From positions 1-5,174 of the forward strand of contig JBGCEI010000152.1 in assembly GCA_045106295.1 (NCBI GenBank): a stretch of DNA of 5,174 nt, read 5' to 3'. Position numbers and translations under genes: made by a program. Below the pieces are notes generated by a model. That model did not search any database. It worked only from the letters and a program-made list of their open reading frames with translations, and had not been told where the DNA came from. Below, piece after piece: positions 1-5,174 of this stretch (its first letter is position 1; each line of letters starts with the position of its first letter). This DNA is from WTJX01 sp045106295 (lineage in GTDB: Bacteria; Bacteroidota; Bacteroidia; Cytophagales; JAAEPT01).

Positions 1-30
1 TGGACGAGGGTTCGAATCCCTCCGGCTCCA
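1..30 (+). ncRNA. ssrA: 3' end of tmRNA (5' part outside window)
   Basis: Bases 6-10 (GAGGG) and 18-22 (CCCTC) form a perfect 5-bp T stem around a canonical TTCGAAT loop. Bases 23-29 (CGGCTCC) are the 3' acceptor strand and A30 the discriminator; CCA is not encoded. The acceptor would pair with a 5' GGGGCYG strand, giving the G3-U70 wobble that marks alanine acceptance. The GGAC just before the T stem fits tmRNA 3' ends, where it belongs to the stem replacing the anticodon arm. tmRNA with SmpB rescues stalled ribosomes and tags the nascent peptide. The alternative is an ordinary tRNA; the missing 5' half would decide. A terminator follows five bases downstream, consistent with the last gene of a transcript. 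Confidence 0.75.
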
Positions 31-35
31 CTTTT

Positions 36-68
36 AACCGCTTTATTATTAAATTAAAGCGGTTTTTT
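36..68 (+). terminator. Intrinsic terminator of the tmRNA transcript
   Basis: A perfect 10-bp stem (AACCGCTTTA at 36-45 with TAAAGCGGTT at 55-64) encloses a 9-base loop, and its 3' arm runs into a six-T tract at 63-68. It starts five bases after the RNA 3' end. On the opposite strand the hairpin is not followed by a U run, so it should stop rightward transcription only and not the convergent sulfatase transcript. Confidence 0.85.
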
Positions 69-109
69 ATAGGGTACTACTTAAACCTTTTGTTTAAAGC
101 CCTACTCTG

Positions 110-1456
110 TTAGTCCCTAATTGTCTCTAAAATACTACTTAATGCAGTGCTGTCAGCTATCTCTGATGCATTTAAGCCTGCTCCGTTTGTTAGGTCAGAT
201 TCTTCAAAAGGATCAGTTAATAAATTGTAAAACGCTGTTGAATCATTATCGAACTTCATTAGTTTATATGTTGAATTTCTAATGATATGACCTGGTTTAT
301 CACCACTGCTTACTTCACTGTAGGTGTAATTTCTTCTTTCAGTATCTTCTTCCGAAAGTAAAGATTTAAAACTTACACTGTGGTGGATACTATCTGTGCT
401 GGTATTGGCAATATCTGCTATGGTCGCATAGAAATCTGTTGTATTTATGAGACTAGAATCGGTTCCCCCAATTCTAGTTACACCATATCCAGAAACTACC
501 ATGGGTACATTTACGCCTCCTTGAAACAAGCTACCCTTTACTCTTTTTGAAAAAACACGCTGATACCTTTGAGCGACTTGTGTTGGAGTTCCATTGTCTC
601 CTATGTACATAATAATCGTGTTGGCTAATTCATCAGAAGGGATAGCCGCTATGAGTCTCCCTATCTCTGTATCTAATGCTTCAGCAGCAGCCAAAAACAT
701 CTCTTGCTTATCACCAGTAATACCTGTTCTAGTATGTAGGTTAGCAGGTGGCTCATGAAAAGGAGTGTGTGGTGCATTGTATGCCATCCATAGGAACCAA
801 GGTTTGCTTTGTGCTTGCATCCAATCAATGGCTAAGTCTGTTAGTTTCGTCGTAATGTAAGTTGTTTCGTTTACGGTAGCAGCAACACCATTTGTAACTA
901 ACCCCCAGTTGTAATAACCATTATTTTTTTCTGAAACACCACCACCAGAAATACCTGCGAAATAATCTACTCCCATGGCTTGCGGGTCGTTGTAGTTGCT
1001 GGATACGTGCCATTTTCCAATAATGGCAGAACTGTAATCATTTCCTGTCTGTTGATCTAAAAAAGCTTGAATAGATGTATGAGACGTAGATAATGAAGCA
1101 CCCTGAACTTCTAATACACCATTGTCAATTCCATATTTACCAGTTAAAAGAGTGGCTCTGGTAGGAGCACAAGTAGGAGCTGCCCAAAGATTTACAAAGC
1201 GTAAGCCATTGTTTCGTAAGGAGTCTAGTGTAGGCATATTCGCCTTGGTTAATATTTCGTTGGTTAAAAAACCAGGGGTAGCATCTTTCCCTAAATCATC
1301 TGCGATGAGTAAGAGAATGTTGGGACTTGAAGAAGAACTTCCGCTAGAATTTGTTGGAGTATCACTTACAGTTGTATTGTCTTCTTTTTTACAAGATGAA
1401 ATAACGGACGAGATGAAGACTAGAGTGTAAAGTAATTGAATAGCTGTTTTTCTCAT
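110..1456 (-). CDS. Lipoprotein sulfatase (type I, formylglycine-dependent)
   Basis: This 448-residue protein hydrolyses sulfate esters; its substrate cannot be told from sequence. Residues 1-21 are a lipoprotein signal peptide with lipobox VISSC, so Cys22 would be acylated. The following K-K-E-D resembles the Bacteroidota surface lipoprotein export signal, suggesting outer-membrane attachment, perhaps outward-facing. A Ser-rich linker (37-44) leads to the sulfatase fold. Expected active-site residues are present: metal ligands D53-D54, the formylglycine motif C96-A-P-T-R100 ending LLTG (106), G147-K-W-H150, A-P-H230, and I-G-D287-N288-G, plus K307. A family-like Y-N-L-L-T-D-P-F-E segment lies at 410-418, so the gene looks intact, though at the short end for the family. 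Cys96 needs a formylglycine-generating enzyme encoded elsewhere. Its 3' end converges on tmRNA and no sugar-utilisation genes adjoin. The start fits the signal peptide exactly. Confidence 0.93.
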   Translation of the reverse strand: MRKTAIQLLYTLVFISSVISSCKKEDNTTVSDTPTNSSGSSSSSPNILLLIADDLGKDATPGFLTNEILTKANMPTLDSLRNNGLRFVNLWAAPTCAPTRATLLTGKYGIDNGVLEVQGASLSTSHTSIQAFLDQQTGNDYSSAIIGKWHVSSNYNDPQAMGVDYFAGISGGGVSEKNNGYYNWGLVTNGVAATVNETTYITTKLTDLAIDWMQAQSKPWFLWMAYNAPHTPFHEPPANLHTRTGITGDKQEMFLAAAEALDTEIGRLIAAIPSDELANTIIMYIGDNGTPTQVAQRYQRVFSKRVKGSLFQGGVNVPMVVSGYGVTRIGGTDSSLINTTDFYATIADIANTSTDSIHHSVSFKSLLSEEDTERRNYTYSEVSSGDKPGHIIRNSTYKLMKFDNDSTAFYNLLTDPFEESDLTNGAGLNASEIADSTALSSILETIRD

Positions 1457-1488
1457 AAAGCATTTGTTACTTAGATGGAATTTAAGAG

Positions 1489-1518
1489 GAAAGGTTTAAA
1501 TCATAACGGTAGGTTCAA
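1489..1518 (-). promoter_or_regulatory. Possible promoter of the sulfatase gene
   Basis: Read on the minus strand, a TTG (complement of 1516-1518) in the context AATTGAA is followed after 19 bases by AACCTTTC (complement of 1489-1496), an imperfect match to the Bacteroidota -7 element TAnnTTTG. The TTG lies about 60 bases upstream of the start codon, close to the layout seen for the neighbouring T9SS gene. The -7 match is weak, so this is tentative. Confidence 0.3.
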
Positions 1519-1572
1519 TTAATTAAACTGAATAATACCATATTTATATCCGTTTTACTCAGTTAGAAGCAT

Positions 1573-1612
1573 AAAAAAGCCATCTAATCAAATAAGGTTA
1601 GATGGCTTTTTA
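1573..1612 (-). terminator. Intrinsic terminator after the T9SS-protein gene
   Basis: A perfect 14-bp inverted repeat pairs 1574-1587 with 1598-1611 around a 10-base loop. The core is GCCATCTAA / TTAGATGGC, flanked by A and T tracts. Transcribed leftward, the 3' arm ends in a six-U run (complement of 1573-1578). It begins about 18 bases after the T9SS gene's stop codon. It separates that gene from the sulfatase, so the two are probably not one operon. The symmetric A/T tracts would also let it stop rightward transcription. Confidence 0.88.
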
Positions 1613-1629
1613 TTCAAAAATTGTTTGTT

Positions 1630-2448
1630 TTAATGAATCATTAATTTATTAGAATAAACAATACCAGAAGAAGTGACTAGTTTGTACACACACATACCTT
1701 TAGGTAAACCATTGGTAGATATTTTTACTTCAGAAACATGTCTACCTACTCGTACCTCTTTTAGTTTATTGCCACCCAATGTATAAAACACTAAAGAACC
1801 TGTAGTCTCATTTTCAGGGAATTCATAGCGTACATTCACATGTGAACTACGAGCAGCTGGATTTGGGTAAGCAGATAATTTATTTTGATCCACTCTAGCA
1901 ATGCTTTTTGAAGAAGAAGTAATTACATCTCTTATTTTGTAAAATACTGTACTATCCTTTGCCTCATCTATGTTTTTATTTTTATAACTAATAATAAATA
2001 GAAGCTCATTATCTACAACATCCCAAGTAGTCTCGTCTATATATCCAGTGATTTCGTGTAAAAGATTAAGGTTGTGGTCATAAACAGAAATTGTATCTAG
2101 ACTATCAACGTAGCTCGTAGCTCCGTAACTACCATGATATTTTTCTACTTGTATTTCAATATCATCGTCAGTATCCCAGAAATCTCTATCGATACCTATG
2201 TAAGAACCTAAATCAATAGAAGAATATGAATCGTACAATGTAAAATCCGAGTTGTATACATATAGATTACCTCCGTCTTTGAAAGTAAAACCATTTCCAC
2301 TCTCATCATTTACGTTCAAAATATAATTAAATTGTGTTGTCTCGTAACCACCAGTTGAACTATATGTATATCCAAATTTTCTAGTCAGCTGAGCAAAACT
2401 GGCTAACGATAGTTGAGTTATTAATAAAAGTAATAGTGTCTTTTTCAT
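1630..2448 (-). CDS. Secreted T9SS cargo protein, function unknown
   Basis: This 272-residue protein has a Sec signal peptide (MKKTLLLLLI..., likely cut after SFA at residue 19) and a C-terminal type A type IX secretion sorting domain at about 189-272. That domain shows the usual L-S-A-Y-P-N-P-A start (191-198), a central V-F-Y-T-L-G-G strand (220-226) and the N-G-L-P-K-G-M-x-V-Y-K-L ending (246-257). The protein should cross the outer membrane by T9SS, with the tail cleaved and the cargo anchored or released. The 170-residue middle is not recognised. It is rich in Tyr, Asp and Ser, looks all-beta, and contains two related units (about 62-104 and 120-155), as in propeller-like or beta-sandwich cargo. 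No catalytic motif is visible. The start is supported by the signal peptide and an A-rich leader. A promoter lies upstream and a terminator downstream, so it is probably monocistronic. Confidence 0.9.
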   Translation of the reverse strand: MKKTLLLLLITQLSLASFAQLTRKFGYTYSSTGGYETTQFNYILNVNDESGNGFTFKDGGNLYVYNSDFTLYDSYSSIDLGSYIGIDRDFWDTDDDIEIQVEKYHGSYGATSYVDSLDTISVYDHNLNLLHEITGYIDETTWDVVDNELLFIISYKNKNIDEAKDSTVFYKIRDVITSSSKSIARVDQNKLSAYPNPAARSSHVNVRYEFPENETTGSLVFYTLGGNKLKEVRVGRHVSEVKISTNGLPKGMCVYKLVTSSGIVYSNKLMIH

Positions 2449-2476
2449 GTTTTTTAATTTTTAGTATACTTGAGTT

Positions 2477-2507
2477 CAAACTTAGAAAGAATTAATGTGT
2501 GTTTCAA
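2477..2507 (-). promoter_or_regulatory. Promoter of the T9SS-protein gene
   Basis: On the minus strand, TTG (complement of 2505-2507) is followed after 20 bases by TAAGTTTG (complement of 2477-2484), a full match to the Bacteroidota sigma consensus TTG-N(17-23)-TAnnTTTG. Transcription would begin near 2470, leaving a leader of roughly 20 bases that is A-rich and lacks a Shine-Dalgarno. The -33 TTG falls inside the first copy of the 25-bp direct repeat. Confidence 0.7.
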
Positions 2508-2526
2508 TTAAAAAAGCAAACAATTA
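2502..2526. repeat. 25-bp direct repeat, copy 1
   Basis: These 25 bases recur identically and in the same orientation at 3342-3366, exactly 840 bp away. Each copy begins TTTCAATTA and ends AAACAATTA, so it holds two CAATTA hexamers 16 bases apart. Beyond the perfect core the next 27 bases still match copy 2 at 15 positions without gaps, including ATTAATT at 2544-2550. This copy lies upstream of the T9SS-protein gene, overlaps its -33 element, and is on the 3' side of the membrane-protein gene. Confidence 0.9.
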
Positions 2527-2608
2527 CTCCCTGATTTGGACCAATTAATTCTTGTTTTATTTTGGGGTATTAGCTTTTAATTCTTTTAAATTTCACAGCT
2601 GAAAGAAC

Positions 2609-3262
2609 TTATTTATCATCACCATAATTGTAAAATGTAAATAGTACAAAGCAAATACTATATACCATTTCCCCTATTTCTTCTTCACTTTTTGATGGGA
2701 GATCAATCATAAATATAGTGCCTAATATAAAACCAAAATAAAGGTGCTGTTTAGGGAATACAACCCATTTATCTAAAAATTTGATGAAGTTTAGTTTTCC
2801 TTTTTCAAAACAATAAGGAATTATAAAACCAAAGAAAAGTAAGGCAACTGCTGCTAGATGTTTTGTTTTAATTTTGAAAACTTTTTGAGCAACATTATGA
2901 AGGTTTATTTCATTTTGATCACTATACTCGTTAAAGAAAGCGGTGCTTTTGATATCAAAAACTCTTTGTCCCCAACTTATTTCTTCTAGAGCACCAAGTA
3001 AGCTGAACAAACCAAAAAGTATAAAGAAAAGCTTAATTCTCTGATTACTTTTAGTTTTAGCTGTAATAAAAGAAATGAACGATGCAATCACTAGCATCCA
3101 GAATGTAATCCAATTTGCCAAAGAATCTTCACGTAGTAAATGGACGTAATAATCCTTATCGATTATTCCTATTGTTATAAATGTTAAAAGTATTAGTAGG
3201 AAGAAATAGTTTAATGTTCTCTTTGTTAGGCTATTTTGTATATTTTCAACAGTAGTAGGCAT
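2609..3262 (-). CDS. Six-helix membrane protein, EEISWGQR family, function unknown
   Basis: This 217-residue integral membrane protein has about six hydrophobic segments (roughly 17-34, 51-68, 78-92, 136-152, 173-188 and 199-213) and no cleavable signal. I recognise it only by a signature typical of uncharacterised membrane proteins: E93-E-I-S-W-G-Q-R100 at the end of the third helix, then D-Q-N-E-I-N-L-H-N (115-123) in the following loop. A third polar cluster, E193-E-E-I-G-E198, sits before the last helix. Clustered Glu, Arg, His and Asn at the membrane face would suit an enzyme or metal site, but no reaction is established. The EE...R pattern recalls CAAX-type membrane proteases, though the spacing differs. 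The gene is divergent from valS, flanked by 25-bp direct repeats, and has no clear terminator before the next leftward gene. Confidence 0.82.
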   Translation of the reverse strand: MPTTVENIQNSLTKRTLNYFFLLILLTFITIGIIDKDYYVHLLREDSLANWITFWMLVIASFISFITAKTKSNQRIKLFFILFGLFSLLGALEEISWGQRVFDIKSTAFFNEYSDQNEINLHNVAQKVFKIKTKHLAAVALLFFGFIIPYCFEKGKLNFIKFLDKWVVFPKQHLYFGFILGTIFMIDLPSKSEEEIGEMVYSICFVLFTFYNYGDDK

Positions 3263-3341
3263 AAGTTATTTGACTTGTTGTTTTAAATTCGTAAGCTGAT
3301 TTTTAGTACAGAAGACATAAATTGCTTGTTAAAACTACCTA

Positions 3342-3366
3342 TTTCAATTAAAAAAGCAAACAATTA
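3342..3366. repeat. 25-bp direct repeat, copy 2
   Basis: Identical to 2502-2526 in the same orientation. It lies between the divergent starts of the membrane-protein gene (80 bases upstream of its ATG) and valS (87 bases upstream). Partial similarity to copy 1 continues to about 3393. On the other side, a 10-base ATTTTTAGTA occurs at nearly the same offset from each copy (2457 and 3299), although the sequence between does not align. This suggests a duplicated upstream region or a shared regulatory site. Confidence 0.9.
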
Positions 3367-3425
3367 GGGACTCATTTATCGGGATTAATTTTTTCGTTTC
3401 CGTTCTTCCTAGCCGTAATTATTTC

Positions 3426-3433
3426 TAACTTTG
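3426..3433 (+). promoter_or_regulatory. -7 promoter element of valS
   Basis: TAACTTTG matches the Bacteroidota TAnnTTTG consensus exactly and lies 20 bases before the valS ATG, placing the transcription start near 3440 with a very short leader. The expected -33 TTG is imperfect: the best placed candidate is TTC at 3403-3405, 20 bases upstream. The second direct-repeat copy and its degenerate extension end about 10 bases before that position. Confidence 0.6.
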
Positions 3434-3453
3434 TGGTTTAGCGCAATACAATT

Positions 3454-5174
3454 ATGAGTCAAGAAATAGCAAAGACCTACAATCCTAAAGAAATAGAAGA
3501 GAAATGGTATGCCTGTTGGGAAAAATATAATTTTTTTCATTCTGAACCGGATCCAGAAAAGGAGTCTTACACTATTGTGATTCCTCCTCCAAATGTGACA
3601 GGAATACTTCATATGGGGCATATGCTGAATAATACTATTCAAGACACGTTGATTCGGAGAGCTAGAATGCAAGGAAAAGAAGCGTGTTGGGTGCCAGGAA
3701 CCGACCATGCCTCTATTGCAACGGAAACTAAAGTAGTCAATAAACTAGCAGAACAAGGTATTGACAAAAAAGACATTACCAGAGAACAATTTTTAGAACA
3801 TGCTTGGGAATGGAAAGAAGAGTATGGAGGGATTATTCTTAATCAGCTTAAAAAACTAGGTGCTTCTTGTGATTGGGAACGGACTAAGTTTACGATGGAT
3901 CAAGATTTGTCTGAATCAGTGAACCAAGTTTTTGTAGACCTGTTTGAGAAAGGCTACATCTACAGAGGGGTACGAATGGTCAATTGGGATCCAAAAGGAT
4001 TAACAGCTATTTCTGATGAAGAGGTAAATCATAAAGAAGTGACTTCTAAGCTCTGTTATTTAAAATACCAAGTAGAAGGTACGAATGAGTTTGTAATAGT
4101 AGCCACTACACGTCCAGAGACTATCTTTGGAGATACTGCCGTGTGTTTTCATCCTGAAGATGAACGCTATGCTCATTTAAAAGGGAAGAACTTAGTCATT
4201 CCACTAGTGGAAAGAGCCATTCCAGCTATTTTTGATAACTATGTTGATTTAGAGTTTGGTACTGGAGCGTTAAAAGTAACACCTGCTCACGATATCAATG
4301 ATTATCAATTAGGAGACAAGCATAAACTACAAACCATTGATGTACTGAACGAAGATGGTACGCTGAATAGTTATGGTTTACACTATGAAGGAGTAAATAG
4401 ATTCGTAACTCGTAAAGGCGTTCTAAAAGAATTAGAAGAAAAAGGACTTTTAGAGAAAATAGAAGAAATTCAAAACAGTGTAGGTGTTTCTGAACGTACG
4501 AATGAAGTCATAGAACCACGCTTGTCTATGCAGTGGTTCTGTAAGATGGAGGAGTTGGTGACGCCTGCATTAGAAAATGTGTTGAACCAAAACATTGCGG
4601 TAACGCCTCCTAAGTTTGTGAATATGTACAAGTCTTGGTTGGAAAACATCAAAGACTGGTGTGTGTCTCGTCAGTTGTGGTGGGGACATCGTATTCCAGC
4701 CTATTATTTACCGTCTGGTGAATATGTGGTTGCTCTTACGGAAGATGAAGCAGTAGCGAAAGCACAAAAGATAGATGCTTCCTTGAAACTAGCAGATTTA
4801 AAACAAGACGAAGATGTATTGGATACGTGGTTTTCTTCTTGGCTGTGGCCGATAGCCGTATTTGATGGAATCAGAAATCCAGATAACGAAGAGATCAATT
4901 ATTACTACCCAACGCAAGTAGTAGTAAGTGGTTTCGATATTATTTTCTTTTGGATTGCCCGCATGGTGATGGCGGGTTACGAGTTCAAAGGAGAGCTTCC
5001 ATTTAAGAATATCTACATTACAGGGATGGTGAGAGACCCAAAAGGTCGAAAGATGTCCAAGTCTTTGGGGAATTCTCCTGATCCGTTGAAGCTAATAGAA
5101 AAGTACAGTGCAGATGGTGTACGTGTAGGAATGTTGTTATCTGCCCCAGCAGGAAATGATTTATTGTTCGATGA
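3454..5174 (+). CDS. valS: Valyl-tRNA synthetase, N-terminal part (runs off window)
   Basis: This cytoplasmic class Ia synthetase charges tRNA-Val and hydrolyses mischarged Thr-tRNA. The first 573 codons are present, roughly two thirds of a typical enzyme; the reading frame is open at the right edge. Landmarks in order are the ATP-binding HMGH (53-56) within P-P-P-N-V-T-G-I-L-H-M-G-H, then W-V-P-G-T-D-H-A-S-I-A-T-E (79-91). The CP1 editing domain follows, with A-T-T-R-P-E-T (217-223) and G-T-G-A-L-K-V-T-P-A-H-D-I-N-D-Y (269-284). Next come S-R-Q-L-W-W-G-H-R-I-P (405-415), D-V-L-D-T-W-F-S-S (454-462) and KMSKS (533-537). All key motifs are intact. The anticodon-binding domain and C-terminal coiled coil lie beyond the window. 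ATG 3454 is the natural start: it sits 20 bases after a consensus -7 element, with A at -3 and -6 and no Shine-Dalgarno, normal for this phylum. Confidence 0.97.
   Translation, partial: MSQEIAKTYNPKEIEEKWYACWEKYNFFHSEPDPEKESYTIVIPPPNVTGILHMGHMLNNTIQDTLIRRARMQGKEACWVPGTDHASIATETKVVNKLAEQGIDKKDITREQFLEHAWEWKEEYGGIILNQLKKLGASCDWERTKFTMDQDLSESVNQVFVDLFEKGYIYRGVRMVNWDPKGLTAISDEEVNHKEVTSKLCYLKYQVEGTNEFVIVATTRPETIFGDTAVCFHPEDERYAHLKGKNLVIPLVERAIPAIFDNYVDLEFGTGALKVTPAHDINDYQLGDKHKLQTIDVLNEDGTLNSYGLHYEGVNRFVTRKGVLKELEEKGLLEKIEEIQNSVGVSERTNEVIEPRLSMQWFCKMEELVTPALENVLNQNIAVTPPKFVNMYKSWLENIKDWCVSRQLWWGHRIPAYYLPSGEYVVALTEDEAVAKAQKIDASLKLADLKQDEDVLDTWFSSWLWPIAVFDGIRNPDNEEINYYYPTQVVVSGFDIIFFWIARMVMAGYEFKGELPFKNIYITGMVRDPKGRKMSKSLGNSPDPLKLIEKYSADGVRVGMLLSAPAGNDLLFD

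Noticed and set aside
71..103. Hairpin after the sulfatase stop (AGGG/CCCT outer and TTAAAC/GTTTAA inner pairs)
   Set aside because: The stem is interrupted and AT-rich, and there is no U run on the leftward transcript, so it is not a convincing terminator.
112..124. 13-base AGTCCCTAATTGT, whose reverse complement occurs at 3360-3372
   Set aside because: A 13-base match somewhere on either strand of an AT-rich 5-kb window is near chance level, and one copy lies within sulfatase coding sequence.
1122..1430. Open 102-codon frame on the plus strand
   Set aside because: It lies antisense inside the well-supported sulfatase gene and shows no recognisable domain or start signals; a shadow frame.
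2502..2526. Direct repeat as an XerCD/dif-type recombination site or a transposon end
   Set aside because: The repeat lacks the paired inverted arms around a 6-8 base centre expected of dif. There are no inverted terminal repeats or transposase.
2591..2604. Small hairpin TTTCA-CAGC-TGAAA just after the membrane-protein stop
   Set aside because: It has only five base pairs and no following U tract on the leftward transcript.
2609..3262. Membrane protein as a CAAX-type (CPBP) protease
   Set aside because: The EE-to-R spacing is five residues, not three, and the later F-x-x-x-H and H-x-x-x-N motifs are not present in order, so a family assignment would be guesswork.
3409..3708. Minus-strand open frame of 99 codons, and smaller ones at 4470-4652 and 4704-4898
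   Set aside because: All are antisense to valS, whose protein is unmistakable in the other strand; none has a plausible product.

Overview
The window looks like a chromosomal segment of an AT-rich Bacteroidota member, probably from Flavobacteriia or a related T9SS-bearing class. Four signs support this: a secreted protein with a type A type IX secretion C-terminal domain, a lipoprotein with a C-K-K-E-D export-type signal, promoters of the TTG-N(19-20)-TAnnTTTG kind, and starts with A-rich leaders and no Shine-Dalgarno. Genus cannot be read from the sequence.

Layout. Bases 1-30 are the 3' end of an RNA gene, best read as tmRNA (ssrA), followed by its own intrinsic terminator (36-68). Three leftward genes follow: a lipoprotein sulfatase (110-1456), a T9SS-exported protein of unknown function (1630-2448), and a six-helix membrane protein of unknown function (2609-3262). 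They do not form a clear operon. A strong hairpin terminator (1573-1612) separates the first two, and each gene has 160-190 bp of upstream sequence with promoter-like elements. Divergent to these, valS (valyl-tRNA synthetase) starts at 3454 and runs off the right edge. No gene-free stretch exceeds 300 bases.

Together. tmRNA and ValS are core translation functions, and the three genes between them look accessory: two are exported to the envelope or surface and one is an inner-membrane protein. No polysaccharide-utilisation partners (SusC/SusD, glycoside hydrolase) or formylglycine-generating enzyme are present, so the sulfatase is an orphan here.

Most notable signals. A perfect 25-bp direct repeat (2502-2526 and 3342-3366, exactly 840 bp apart) brackets the membrane-protein gene and overlaps the promoter of the T9SS gene. 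The membrane protein itself carries a conserved-looking EEISWGQR / N-x-N-L-H-N signature that suggests a family with an undescribed activity. I did not find a clear-cut new multi-gene system. These are leads, not demonstrations.
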